The notes beneath the pieces were generated by a model that searched no databases, had not been told where the DNA came from, and saw only the letters and a list, made by a program, of their open reading frames with translations. 64,000 nucleotides of DNA, taken from Aurantibacter aestuarii (GTDB lineage: Bacteria; Bacteroidota; Bacteroidia; Flavobacteriales; Flavobacteriaceae). The stretch is from contig NZ_PXOQ01000007.1 of NCBI RefSeq assembly GCF_003008425.1, forward strand, positions 520,419 to 584,418, given 5' to 3'. The position numbers were made by a program, and so were the translations under genes. The first letter of the stretch is position 1. Every line of letters starts with the position of its first letter. Below are positions 8,202 through 19,340 of this stretch, one piece after another.

Positions 8202-9884
8202 ATGAAACATATTTTATTAAAGCTTACAGCTTTAACCTTACTAATATCTTTAAGCTCTTGCGACAAAGATTTTGCCGACATTGAAAGTGATGTAAAAGGA
8301 GCACAGAACTTTAACGTTTCTGTTAGGGAATTTCCAGTTACAGCCTTTTCTAAAAATACAGGACCTGTACAAGTAAATGGTTTACCATACAGTTATTTAG
8401 GTGTTTTAAAGGATAACACTTATAATACACAAACCACAGCTAACATAATTACGGAAATTACACCTACTACTTTTAACCCAGATTTTGGAGAGAATCCTAG
8501 AATTAAAAGAGTAATTTTAAATATTCCTTATTTTTCTACTTTAAACTCTACATCCGAAGATGGAGAAGGGCAGTACACTTTAGATTCTATTTTTGGAAAT
8601 CAAGATGTAACCTATAAGTTAACTATTTTAAAAAGTAATTATTTATTAAGAGATTTAGATCCTGCAACTAATTTTGAGGAACCACAGCGCTATTATTCAG
8701 ATTTTTATACGAATACTTTAGAGGCACAAGATGATTCTTACACAGTTCTTTATACAATTGATGATTTTAAACCAAATAGCTCCGAAAATGTTTTGTTTGA
8801 ACTTGGAGAAGATGGATTACCAACAACAGACATAAAAAGTAGGTTTTCTCCAGGATTATTTTTAAACCTTTTAAATAACAATCCAAACGATACAACAAAC
8901 GCTAATAAGCAATTTTGGAACGATTTATTAGGGATAGTAGAAGATACAGATCCAGCAACTGATAACACACAAACAACACTAGATTATTTAAGTAATGCCA
9001 ACAATTTTAAAGCATTCTTTAGAGGTTTAATATTTAAGGTTGAGGCAACTAATGCAGATGGTAGTTTAATTGCACTTAATCTTGCAAATACAAATGCTGG
9101 TATTACGGTAGACTTTACTAACAATGCAGAAGATGCACCAGGTTTTGTAGAAGATATCAGAAACCCATCAGAGTATAATTTTGGATTTAATGGAATACGT
9201 TTAAATACCTTTACAAATACACCAGACATCGCTACCTTAAATGCAAACGAGGTTAGTGGGGACGACAACTTGTTTTTACGTGGCTTCAATGGTAATTTCG
9301 CTGTAATCGATTTATTTGGAAGTGAAGATTTTGATGGTAATGGTATATCAGACGAATTAGAAAATTTCAAAAGTTTTAGAGGGAAGTGGTTGATTAATGA
9401 AGCTAATTTGACATTTTTTGTTGATAATAGCCAAATCAATAATCCAAATGGAAAACAACCTAATAGAGTTGTCTTGTACGATTTAAAAAATAACTTACCA
9501 ATCATTGATTACTTTTTTGATAGTACATCAACTGCAGACGCAAATTCTTCAAGAACTGTTTATTCGGTTCCGTTAACAAGAAATTCTAGTGGTGAAGGTG
9601 TTAAATATAAAATAAGACTTACAGAGCATATGAATAACATATTATTGAGAGATTCCACAAATGTGAAACTTGGACTATATGTTACCAACAATATAAATAA
9701 TCTTGGAACGTCTCAGTTAAAAACTCCTGTAACTGTTGGCTTACCAAATGATCAAACAATAATTGAAGCTGTTCCTCAGAACACGGTATTAAATAATAAA
9801 GGTACAGTACTTTATGGAACTTCTTCAAATGTTCCTGAAGATAAAAAAGTGAAGTTTGAAATTTATTACACAGAAGAAAATTAG
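8202..9884 (+). CDS. DUF4270-type outer-membrane lipoprotein
   Basis: 560 aa from the ATG at 8202. An upstream in-frame start at 8142 would overlap the previous gene by 47 nt and put 20 residues before the signal peptide, so I prefer 8202. Signal peptide and lipobox: LLISLSSC, with Cys near residue 20. The mature protein is rich in Asn, Asp and Thr with beta-strand patterns, and has no catalytic motif. The sequence and its place before glmS match the DUF4270 lipoproteins common in Flavobacteriaceae, whose role is unknown. It ends 5 nt before glmS and is likely co-transcribed. Confidence 0.8.
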   Translation: MKHILLKLTALTLLISLSSCDKDFADIESDVKGAQNFNVSVREFPVTAFSKNTGPVQVNGLPYSYLGVLKDNTYNTQTTANIITEITPTTFNPDFGENPRIKRVILNIPYFSTLNSTSEDGEGQYTLDSIFGNQDVTYKLTILKSNYLLRDLDPATNFEEPQRYYSDFYTNTLEAQDDSYTVLYTIDDFKPNSSENVLFELGEDGLPTTDIKSRFSPGLFLNLLNNNPNDTTNANKQFWNDLLGIVEDTDPATDNTQTTLDYLSNANNFKAFFRGLIFKVEATNADGSLIALNLANTNAGITVDFTNNAEDAPGFVEDIRNPSEYNFGFNGIRLNTFTNTPDIATLNANEVSGDDNLFLRGFNGNFAVIDLFGSEDFDGNGISDELENFKSFRGKWLINEANLTFFVDNSQINNPNGKQPNRVVLYDLKNNLPIIDYFFDSTSTADANSSRTVYSVPLTRNSSGEGVKYKIRLTEHMNNILLRDSTNVKLGLYVTNNINNLGTSQLKTPVTVGLPNDQTIIEAVPQNTVLNNKGTVLYGTSSNVPEDKKVKFEIYYTEEN

Positions 9885-9889
9885 TAATT

Positions 9890-11737
9890 ATGTGTGGAAT
9901 TGTAGGTTATATTGGTAAGCGTGAAGCTTATCCAGTTGTTTTAGAAGGTTTAAAACGATTAGAATATAGAGGATATGATAGTGCTGGAATTGCCATTTAT
10001 GATGGGAATGATATCAAACTTTGTAAGACTAAGGGTAAGGTTTCGGACTTAGAGCTGAAAGCTAAAAATGATATTATAACCTCAGGAAACCTTGCTATTG
10101 GACATACACGATGGGCAACTCACGGTGTACCAAACGATGTGAATTCTCACCCACATTATTCCAATTCCGGAAATCTGGTTATTATTCATAATGGAATAAT
10201 TGAAAATTATGAATCAATAAAACAAGAGTTAATTAAAAGAGGCTACATCTTTCACTCAGATACAGACACAGAGGTTTTAGTTAATTTAATTGAAGATGTT
10301 CAGAGAAACCAAAATTTAAAATTAGGTAAAGCCGTTCAAATTGCATTAAATCAAGTGGTTGGTGCCTATGCAATTGCCGTTTTTGATAAAAATAAACCTA
10401 ATGAAATTGTTGTAGCAAAACTTGGTAGCCCTTTAGCTATTGGGGTTGGAGAAGACGAGTTTTTTATTGCTAGTGATGCCTCTCCATTTTTAGAGTATAC
10501 CAAAAAAGCGATTTATCTGGAAGATGAAGAATTAGCGGTTATTCGTTTAGGGAAAGACATCAAAATTAGGAAAATTATAAGCGACGAGTTAACCGATACC
10601 TACATACAAGAGCTTCAAATTAATTTAGAGCAAATTGTAAAAGGTGGTTACGATCATTTTATGCTTAAAGAAATTTATGAACAGCCAAATGCCATAAAAG
10701 ATACTTATAGAGGTCGTTTATTAGTTAAAGAAGGCATTATCAGAATGGCTGGAATAGACGATAATTTAGATCGTTTCCTTAATGCAAACAGAATTATCGT
10801 TGTGGCTTGTGGTACATCATGGCATGCAGGTTTGGTTTCAGAATATATTTTTGAGGATTTAGCAAGAATACCTGTTGAGGTTGAGTATGCATCAGAATTT
10901 AGATATCGTAACCCTGTTATAACCAATAAAGATGTGGTTATTGCTATTTCTCAATCTGGAGAAACAGCAGATACTTTAGCAGCTATCAAACTAGCCAAAC
11001 AACATGGTGCATTTGTATTTGGTGTTTGTAATGTAGTAGGTTCTTCAATTGCAAGAGAGGCAGATGCCGGAGCATACACACATGCAGGTCCAGAAATAGG
11101 AGTAGCTTCAACTAAAGCATTTACTACTCAAATTACTGTATTAACCCTTATTGCTTTAAAATTAGCTAAAGCAAATGGTAATATTTCAACAAGTAATTAT
11201 CAGTATCATTTACAAGAACTCGAGCTTATTCCTGAAAAAGTAAAAAAAGCATTAGAGTCGGATAAACATATTTTAGAAGTTGCTAAAATGTATAAGGATG
11301 CTAAGAATTGTCTTTATTTAGGAAGAGGCTATAATTTTCCTGTAGCTCTAGAAGGCGCATTAAAACTAAAAGAGATTTCTTACATCCATGCGGAAGGATA
11401 TCCAGCTGCAGAAATGAAGCACGGTCCAATTGCTTTAATTGATGAGCAAATGCCTGTTTTTGTAATTGCAACAAAAAAAGGTCATTACGAAAAAGTGGTA
11501 AGTAATGTTCAAGAAATCAAGGCGAGAAAAGGTAAAATAATTGGTATTGTTACCGAAGGTGACGTTGATGTTAAGAATTTAGCAGATCACGTCATTGAAG
11601 TGCCGGACACTTTAGAGGCCTTGTCTCCATTATTAACTACAATTCCCCTTCAGTTATTATCTTACCATATTGCGGTATTACTTGACAAAAATGTAGACCA
11701 ACCAAGAAACCTTGCAAAATCGGTTACGGTAGAATAA
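9890..11737 (+). CDS. glmS: Glutamine-fructose-6-phosphate aminotransferase (isomerizing)
   Basis: Makes glucosamine-6-phosphate from fructose-6-phosphate and glutamine, the first step toward UDP-GlcNAc for peptidoglycan and lipid A. 615 aa, standard length. Glutaminase domain: the nucleophile is Cys2 (MCGIVGYIGK), with GHTRWATHG and NGIIEN motifs. Two SIS domains follow: CGTSWHAG and SQSGETADT in the first, LGRGYNFPVALEGALKLKE in the second; the end is LAKSVTVE as expected. No glmS ribozyme-like leader is possible, since the previous gene ends 5 nt upstream. Confidence 0.98.
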   Translation: MCGIVGYIGKREAYPVVLEGLKRLEYRGYDSAGIAIYDGNDIKLCKTKGKVSDLELKAKNDIITSGNLAIGHTRWATHGVPNDVNSHPHYSNSGNLVIIHNGIIENYESIKQELIKRGYIFHSDTDTEVLVNLIEDVQRNQNLKLGKAVQIALNQVVGAYAIAVFDKNKPNEIVVAKLGSPLAIGVGEDEFFIASDASPFLEYTKKAIYLEDEELAVIRLGKDIKIRKIISDELTDTYIQELQINLEQIVKGGYDHFMLKEIYEQPNAIKDTYRGRLLVKEGIIRMAGIDDNLDRFLNANRIIVVACGTSWHAGLVSEYIFEDLARIPVEVEYASEFRYRNPVITNKDVVIAISQSGETADTLAAIKLAKQHGAFVFGVCNVVGSSIAREADAGAYTHAGPEIGVASTKAFTTQITVLTLIALKLAKANGNISTSNYQYHLQELELIPEKVKKALESDKHILEVAKMYKDAKNCLYLGRGYNFPVALEGALKLKEISYIHAEGYPAAEMKHGPIALIDEQMPVFVIATKKGHYEKVVSNVQEIKARKGKIIGIVTEGDVDVKNLADHVIEVPDTLEALSPLLTTIPLQLLSYHIAVLLDKNVDQPRNLAKSVTVE

Positions 11738-11762
11738 AAACATAAAAAATATCAAAATAAAT

Positions 11763-11797
11763 AAAAGCACATTCACATTTTGAATGTGCTTTTTTTG
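11763..11797 (+). terminator. Rho-independent terminator after glmS
   Basis: Stem AGCACATTCA / TGAATGTGCT with a short loop and a T run, about 25 nt after the glmS stop. Confidence 0.85.
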
Positions 11798-11895
11798 TTA
11801 AAAAACTATTATGCACGCATAATTTTTATAAAATTTTCACAATAAATAGTTAAAAAATGTATATTTACTCTAAATAATCTAACTAATTTGATAAT

Positions 11896-14655
11896 ATGAA
11901 ATCAATCTTTTCAATTTTATTATTGTTCTGTTTTGGGCTAACCTATTCACAAACAAGCATTTCCGGGACGGTTTTAGACGATAGTGGTCTGCCAATTCCT
12001 GGGGCTAACGTAATTGTTGTAGGAACTTCTTCGGGAACCGTAACAGACTTCGATGGTAAATTTAATTTAACAACAGACAGTGAGCCACCATTTACAATTC
12101 AAATAAGTAGTGTTGGTTTTGCAACATCAAATCAAGAAGTTACAGCTAATAATCAATCTTTTGATGTGGTTCTAGAAGAAGGTACTGCTTTAGATGAGGT
12201 AGTTATCTCTGCATCTAGAACTCCAGAACGTGTGTTTGAATCTCCTGTAACTGTAGAGCGTTTCGGGCTAAAAGAAATTAAAAGTACTGCTTCAGCAGAT
12301 TTTTATGGCGGTTTAGAAGACCTTAAAGGAGTGGATGTTAACACTAACAGTTTAACGTTTAAATCGGTTAACACGAGAGGTTTTGCAACATTTGCAAATA
12401 CCCGATTTATGCAGTTAGTGGATGGTATGGACAACTCTACACCTGCATTAAATTTCCCAATAGGTAACTTAGTGGGTATGATAGAAACTGATGTTTTAAG
12501 TGTAGAATTACTTCCGGGAGCATCTTCAGCTTTATATGGCGCTAACGCATTTAATGGGATCTTATTTATGAGAAGTAAAAACCCATTTGATTTTGAGGGG
12601 ATTAGTGGATACATTAAAAAAGGTATTACAGATCAAGAAGCAGCTGGTGAAAATGCCTATACCGATTTAGGTATTAGATTAGCTCATAAGTTTACAGATA
12701 AGTTTGCAGCTAAAGTAAATTTTGGATACTTAAAAGGAACAGATTGGGCAGCAACAAGTGAAGTAGATAAAATAGATCCTAGTAGAACACGTTCTAACAC
12801 AAACTATGATGGTATTAATGTTTATGGTGATGAAGTATCTACAAATATTCGTTCGGCTTCAGGATTAGGAATAATTCCAGATGTAGTAGTTAGTAGAACT
12901 GGTTATAATGAAGAAACTTTAACCAATTATAATGCGGAAAGTATTAAAGCAGATTGGGGATTATACTTTAGACCAATTGATGGAAATAGTTTAGAACTAT
13001 CTTATGTAGGTAAGGTTGGAACTGGATCAACTATTTATCAAGGAACTAACCGATATAATATTAATGGCTTTTTCCAACAACAACACAAATTAGAAGTTAG
13101 AAATGATAATTTCTTTGTAAGAGCTTATGAAGTTTCAGATAAAGCTGGAGATTCTTACGATATGGTATTTACAGGAATTAACATTAACCGAGCTTGGAAA
13201 AGTGACGAAGATTGGTTTGGCGACTATATTGCAACCTATGCAGGTATAGAGTTATCAGGAAATCCACAAGGTTTAACCGATCAACAAAAACATGATGCAG
13301 CAAGAGCTGCAGCAGACACAGGGCGTTATTTACCAGGATCACCAGAGTTTAAAAATGCGTTTAACCAAAGTATTAATAATCCAGATTTAAGTCAAGGTTC
13401 TAAATTTCAAGATGCATCAAAATATATACATAGTGATGCTAACTATAATTTCGGACATTTAATAGATGTTGCTGAAATTCAAGTAGGAGGTTCTTTTAGA
13501 AGATATAATCTTAATTCTGGAGGAACTATCTATACTGATGGCGATAGCCCAATAGATTATTCTGAATTTGGTGTATATACGCAAGTACAAAAAGACTTAG
13601 AATTAAACGAAAGTTTAAAATTAAAATTAACCGCTTCTGGACGTTATGATAAATCAGAATTATTTGATGGCTTTTTCTCCCCAAGATTATCTGGTGGTTT
13701 AACTGTAAATAAAAATCATAACATTAGAGCGTCAGTACAAACAGGCTTCAGAAATCCAACAACTCAGGATTTATTTATTGGTTTAGATGCTGGTAGAGCA
13801 ATTCTAGTAGGTTCTGCAAAAGAAAACTTAGACAGATATGTTAGAACTTTTAATGTAAGTACAGAAGGGCAGACTTTAGGTCAACCTGCAACAGTAACAC
13901 AAACAGGTGCGGTTGCATATAATAATTCTTATTCACAACAATCTGTAAGGGACTTTGCAAATTCTGGTAATCCAGCAGATTTAGAAATAGCAAATCCAGA
14001 CTTAATAAAACCAGAACAAGTTACTTCTGTTGAGATAGGTTATAGAGGTAAGTTAAACAAAGTAATTGTAGACTTTAGTACATACTATAATGCATATAAA
14101 GATTTTATCTCTCAAAACGTAGTGATTTCTCCGTATTATGGAACTGTTGGAGACAATAGCTCATCTGTACAAGCAATAGCAAATGGAGATTTCCAAGCTT
14201 ATAGTACTTACACAAATTCTGATGCTAATGTAAACTCTTATGGTGCATCTTTAGGATTATCTACTAAAGTATTTAAAAACTTCGATTTAAGCGGAAGTTA
14301 TACCTTTACAAAATTAGATTTCGATCAAGAAGCTAATCCAGATTTTCAAACGAATTTTAATACACCAGAACATAAGTTTAAAGCGTCTTTTGGTAACACA
14401 GAATTATTTAAAAATTTCGGATTTAATGTCTCATACAGATTTAGTGATGATTATTTCTGGGAAGCAACGTTTGGAAATGGTGTAGTACCAGAATTTCATG
14501 TCGTAGATGCTCAAATCAATTATAACATTCCAAGTTTAAAAACAACTTTAAAGGCAGGAGGAACAAACCTTACAGGTAAGGAATACTTTACTGCGTTTGG
14601 TACTGGATTTATTGGATCTATGTATTATGTTGGTTTAACTATTAACAACCTATAA
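11896..14655 (+). CDS. TonB-dependent outer-membrane receptor with carboxypeptidase-like regulatory domain
   Basis: 919 aa. Signal peptide ending near LTYSQ, then a CarboxypepD_reg-like domain (about residues 20-108: SGTVLDDSGLPIPGANVIV, TDFDGKF), a plug domain (VVISASRTPERVFESPVTVERF, LPGASSALYGANAFNGILF) and a long beta-barrel ending in an aromatic-rich strand (GFIGSMYYVGLTINNL). It imports a ligand across the outer membrane using TonB energy; the substrate cannot be read from the sequence. The partner gene starts 12 nt later, so the pair forms a transcription unit. The N-terminal extension is typical of Bacteroidota SusC/RagA-like receptors, but the partner is an SGNH hydrolase-like lipoprotein, not SusD. 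Confidence 0.92.
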   Translation: MKSIFSILLLFCFGLTYSQTSISGTVLDDSGLPIPGANVIVVGTSSGTVTDFDGKFNLTTDSEPPFTIQISSVGFATSNQEVTANNQSFDVVLEEGTALDEVVISASRTPERVFESPVTVERFGLKEIKSTASADFYGGLEDLKGVDVNTNSLTFKSVNTRGFATFANTRFMQLVDGMDNSTPALNFPIGNLVGMIETDVLSVELLPGASSALYGANAFNGILFMRSKNPFDFEGISGYIKKGITDQEAAGENAYTDLGIRLAHKFTDKFAAKVNFGYLKGTDWAATSEVDKIDPSRTRSNTNYDGINVYGDEVSTNIRSASGLGIIPDVVVSRTGYNEETLTNYNAESIKADWGLYFRPIDGNSLELSYVGKVGTGSTIYQGTNRYNINGFFQQQHKLEVRNDNFFVRAYEVSDKAGDSYDMVFTGININRAWKSDEDWFGDYIATYAGIELSGNPQGLTDQQKHDAARAAADTGRYLPGSPEFKNAFNQSINNPDLSQGSKFQDASKYIHSDANYNFGHLIDVAEIQVGGSFRRYNLNSGGTIYTDGDSPIDYSEFGVYTQVQKDLELNESLKLKLTASGRYDKSELFDGFFSPRLSGGLTVNKNHNIRASVQTGFRNPTTQDLFIGLDAGRAILVGSAKENLDRYVRTFNVSTEGQTLGQPATVTQTGAVAYNNSYSQQSVRDFANSGNPADLEIANPDLIKPEQVTSVEIGYRGKLNKVIVDFSTYYNAYKDFISQNVVISPYYGTVGDNSSSVQAIANGDFQAYSTYTNSDANVNSYGASLGLSTKVFKNFDLSGSYTFTKLDFDQEANPDFQTNFNTPEHKFKASFGNTELFKNFGFNVSYRFSDDYFWEATFGNGVVPEFHVVDAQINYNIPSLKTTLKAGGTNLTGKEYFTAFGTGFIGSMYYVGLTINNL

Positions 14656-14667
14656 AAAAGAAAAATT

Positions 14668-16128
14668 ATGAAAAGCATAAAATATTTATGTCTTCTAGCT
14701 CTTGCAGTTGGTTTTACCTCTTGTAATGACGAAGAAGATTTTATTGAGAATCAAAATGAAGAGGTTAATAGACCTGCTTTAACTGCTGGTCAGGCAGATT
14801 TTTCAAATTATGTTGCAGTTGGAGCTTCTTTTACTGCAGGATTTACAGACAACGCCTTATTTCAAGCATCTCAGGAAAACTCTTTTCCTAATAGTTTAGC
14901 TAAGCAATTTGCTAAGGCAGGTGGCGGTAACTTCGTTCAGCCTTTAACAAATGATAATTTTGGAGGGTTAGCGGCAAATGGAACAAGAATTACACAACCA
15001 AGATTAGTATTTAATGGTACAGGACCTGCTCCCTTAGAGTCTTTAATTGGACCTGTTACTGTTTCTACAGATATTGTTTTAAATAACCCTACAGGACCAT
15101 TTAACAATTTAGGTGTTCCAGGAGCAAAAAGTTTTCATATGATTGCGCCAGGTTATGGAAATATTATGAATTTTCCATCTGCAGCAAATCCATATGCGGT
15201 TAGATTAACAGGAAACACCCCAGATGCATCAATGTTAGAGTTAGCTATTGTACCACAAACACCAACCTTTTTTACTTTAAGTGAAGTTGGAGGAAATGAT
15301 GTTTTGGGTTACGCGACTACAGGTGGAGATGGGTCTAACCCTATAACGCCACAAGCTACATTCGACTTCGCTCTTTCAACATTAGTTAATGGTTTAGTAG
15401 GGACTGGTGCAAAAGGGGCAATTGGTAATTTGCCTAATATTACCAGTTTATCTTTCTTTACAACCGTAGCTTATAATCCTGTACCTTTAGACGCTGCAAC
15501 AGCTGGTCAATTAAACCAAGGATATGCAACTTACAATGGAGGTATTCAATTTGCGTTAGCAAACAATGCTATTTCTCAAGAAGAAGCAGACAGAAGAACT
15601 ATTGTTTTTAGTGCTATACCTGATAACGCAGTGGTTATTGAAGATGAAACCTTAACAGATTTATCAGGTTTTGGTATTCCTAGTTATAGACAGGCAGAAC
15701 CTACAGATTTAATTTTGTTAACTGCAGCTTCTCAAATACCTTCAGGATTAGGTACTCAAAACCCAATGAGTGATTCATTTGTTTTATTACCATCAGAGCA
15801 GCAGGAAATTGCAGATGCAACCATAGCTTATAATGCTTCTATAGCAGCTATTGCAAATGCTAATGGTTTAGCTTTAGTAGATTTAAACAGTATTTTAAAT
15901 CAGGCTACTATGGGTATCCAATTTGATGATTATAATCTATCAACAAACCTTGTTACAGGAGGTTTAGTGAGTTTAGACGGTGTACATTTAACAGCTAGAG
16001 GTTATGCTTTAATGGCTAATGCATTCTTAAAAGCTATAGATGCAACATATGGTTCTAACTTTGAAGCTTCTGGAAATTTAAATAAAGCAGAAGACTTTAA
16101 TGTAAGTTATCCTGTTCTACTTCAATAA
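14668..16128 (+). CDS. SGNH/GDSL-family lipoprotein paired with TonB receptor
   Basis: 486 aa. Lipobox VGFTSC (Cys near residue 19) predicts a lipid-anchored envelope protein. Blocks of the SGNH hydrolase fold are visible: block I VAVGASFTAGF (nucleophile Ser in GAS rather than GDS), block II-like NNLGVPGAKS, block III EVGGNDVLG and block V DGVHLTARGYALMA with the Asp/His pair. Spacing between blocks is larger than in small lipases, with long insertions. It may release a ligand, such as an acyl or acetyl ester, for the receptor encoded upstream; this is inferred from gene order only. Confidence 0.85.
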   Translation: MKSIKYLCLLALAVGFTSCNDEEDFIENQNEEVNRPALTAGQADFSNYVAVGASFTAGFTDNALFQASQENSFPNSLAKQFAKAGGGNFVQPLTNDNFGGLAANGTRITQPRLVFNGTGPAPLESLIGPVTVSTDIVLNNPTGPFNNLGVPGAKSFHMIAPGYGNIMNFPSAANPYAVRLTGNTPDASMLELAIVPQTPTFFTLSEVGGNDVLGYATTGGDGSNPITPQATFDFALSTLVNGLVGTGAKGAIGNLPNITSLSFFTTVAYNPVPLDAATAGQLNQGYATYNGGIQFALANNAISQEEADRRTIVFSAIPDNAVVIEDETLTDLSGFGIPSYRQAEPTDLILLTAASQIPSGLGTQNPMSDSFVLLPSEQQEIADATIAYNASIAAIANANGLALVDLNSILNQATMGIQFDDYNLSTNLVTGGLVSLDGVHLTARGYALMANAFLKAIDATYGSNFEASGNLNKAEDFNVSYPVLLQ

Positions 16129-16148
16129 TTTAAGCAATTATACAGTAT

Positions 16149-16180
16149 AAAAAACACCTTCAGTTTGAAGGTGTTTTTTT
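16149..16180 (+). terminator. Rho-independent terminator after the TonB/SGNH pair
   Basis: Stem AAAAAACACCTTC / GAAGGTGTTTTTT, loop AGTTT, T run, 20 nt after the stop. Confidence 0.85.
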
Positions 16181-16228
16181 CGTTTTAAAAAAGCTTTTAA
16201 TAAGACTTTTAAATTAAATTAAAACAAC

Positions 16229-16236
16229 TATCTTTG
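16229..16236 (+). promoter_or_regulatory. Candidate -7 promoter box for atpD-atpC
   Basis: TATCTTTG matches TAnnTTTG; about 60 nt before the atpD start and just after the preceding terminator. Confidence 0.5.
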
Positions 16237-16293
16237 CACGCGAAAACGTATAGGTTTTCAAATCAATTAAATACCATAATATTAAATAGATAA

Positions 16294-17805
<1,512 letters not shown>

Positions 17806-17834
17806 TTATAGGTTTAATACTAAATTAAAAGTAC

Positions 17835-18128
17835 ATGTTTTTAGAAATCGTATCGCCAGAAGCCACATTATTTAGTAGCGAAGTAGATGCAGTTACTGTT
17901 CCTGGAGTAGAAGGAGCATTTCAAATGCTTAATAACCACGCACCAATAGTTTCTGTTTTAACGGAAGGTGTTATTAAAATAAACGTGCATACTCAAAGTC
18001 ATTTGGTATTAGACGATTTGCACGGAACTGTAGTGCCTCATATTGACGATCCAAAGGTTTTAACTGTTAAGATTAATTCTGGAACAGTTGAAATGAAAGA
18101 TAACAAAGTGATTATCTTAGCAGACTAA
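17835..18128 (+). CDS. atpC: F-type ATP synthase subunit epsilon (short form)
   Basis: 97 aa. Begins MFLEIVSPEATLFSSEVDAV and has the beta-sandwich motif VPGVEGAFQMLNNHAPIVS that identifies the epsilon N-terminal domain. The C-terminal helical hairpin, which inhibits hydrolysis in the 130-140-aa epsilon subunits of Proteobacteria and Firmicutes, is absent. The short form appears normal for the phylum, since no frameshift or following fragment is visible. Co-transcribed with atpD. Confidence 0.93.
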   Translation: MFLEIVSPEATLFSSEVDAVTVPGVEGAFQMLNNHAPIVSVLTEGVIKINVHTQSHLVLDDLHGTVVPHIDDPKVLTVKINSGTVEMKDNKVIILAD

Positions 18129-18150
18129 AACACAAGTTAAATAATTATAT

Positions 18151-18183
18151 AAAAAAAGTTCCGTTTTATAACGGAACTTTTTT
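18151..18183. terminator. Bidirectional terminator between atpC and gpsA
   Basis: Stem AAAAAGTTCCGT / ACGGAACTTTTT with A and T runs on the two sides, between convergent genes. Confidence 0.8.
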
Positions 18184-18207
18184 AGTTTTAAGATATCTAC
18201 TTAATAA

Positions 18208-19206
18208 TTAGTCTAACTTATCAGTTAATTTTAGGAAGACTTTTTTAGCATCTTTGCCCTCATATAAAATCTCGTGAACCGCATTTATTATAGGTAAACG
18301 GGTTTTCTTTTTATTTTTTTCATTTAGCTTAAAAGCACTTTTAGTGGCATAGTAACCTTCGGCTACCATACTCATTTCCATTTGTGCACTTTTAACGGTG
18401 TATCCTTTTCCAATCATGTTTCCAAACATTCGGTTTCTTGAAAATGTAGAGTAACCAGTAACTAACAAGTCTCCTAAATAAGCTGAATTGTTGATGTTAC
18501 GCTTCATTTTATGCATTTTTTTAATAAAACGCTTCATCTCCCGAATAGCATTACTCATTAAGACACTCTGGAAATTATCACCATAACCTAAACCGTGTGC
18601 TATACCTGCTGCCACAGCATAAATATTTTTAAGCATTACAGCATATTCAGTACCAATCACATCATCACTGGTTTTTGTTTTAATGTAATGGCTTTCTAAA
18701 ACTTTAGCTAATTGCTGTGCTTTTTTCTTATCTGAGCAAGAAATGGTTAAGTAAGATAAACGTTCTAAAGCGACCTCTTCTGCATGGCAAGGTCCGGCTA
18801 TTACACCAATATTATCGTAAGGTATTTGGAAGTTTTCGTGAAAATGTTCACCTAACAATAAACCTGTTTCAGGTAAAATACCTTTTACAGCACTCACAAT
18901 AGTTTTGTTAGAGATATCTACGTTTAATTTTTCTAATTCAGAATGAATAAAAGCGGAAGGAATAACAAATATGAGAACATCTGCATACGCTGCAATTTCA
19001 TTAATATCGTTACTTAGTTTAAGTTGATCTAAATGAAACTCTACTGAACTTAAGTAACTTGGGTTATGTTGTTCCTTTAATAAATGTTCCTTGGTATATA
19101 TGCTACGCATATACCAGCCTACTTCGTCTAAATTTTCACATAACATTTTTACTATAGCGGTTGCCCAACTTCCAGATCCAAAAACAGCATATTTTAATGC
19201 ACTCAT
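18208..19206 (-). CDS. gpsA: Glycerol-3-phosphate dehydrogenase [NAD(P)+]
   Basis: Reduces dihydroxyacetone phosphate to sn-glycerol-3-phosphate for phospholipid synthesis; cytoplasmic. 332 aa, normal length. N-terminal NAD(P) motif FGSGSWATA, the IAGPCHAEEV motif, catalytic Lys in MLKNIYAVAAG and the NAIREM segment are present. Single-gene unit, convergent with atpC. Assignment is firm. Confidence 0.96.
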   Translation of the reverse strand: MSALKYAVFGSGSWATAIVKMLCENLDEVGWYMRSIYTKEHLLKEQHNPSYLSSVEFHLDQLKLSNDINEIAAYADVLIFVIPSAFIHSELEKLNVDISNKTIVSAVKGILPETGLLLGEHFHENFQIPYDNIGVIAGPCHAEEVALERLSYLTISCSDKKKAQQLAKVLESHYIKTKTSDDVIGTEYAVMLKNIYAVAAGIAHGLGYGDNFQSVLMSNAIREMKRFIKKMHKMKRNINNSAYLGDLLVTGYSTFSRNRMFGNMIGKGYTVKSAQMEMSMVAEGYYATKSAFKLNEKNKKKTRLPIINAVHEILYEGKDAKKVFLKLTDKLD

Positions 19207-19340
19207 AAGCTTTTAACATAGGTATTTATACCTTCAAAAATACACAATTTATTAGAGTTACTGCAATGCTATTCTTAGAAGCTTTTATATTTTGGCACGT
19301 CTTTTGGTTTTATTGAAGTATAACTTTAAAATTCAAGATT

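Noticed and set aside
8984-9505. 173-codon minus-strand frame inside the DUF4270-type lipoprotein gene
   Set aside because: Low-complexity Leu/Ser/Lys-rich translation antisense to a clear lipoprotein gene; no start context or homology.
9885-9889. glmS ribozyme leader
   Set aside because: The gap to the previous gene is only 5 nt, so no ribozyme fits ahead of glmS.
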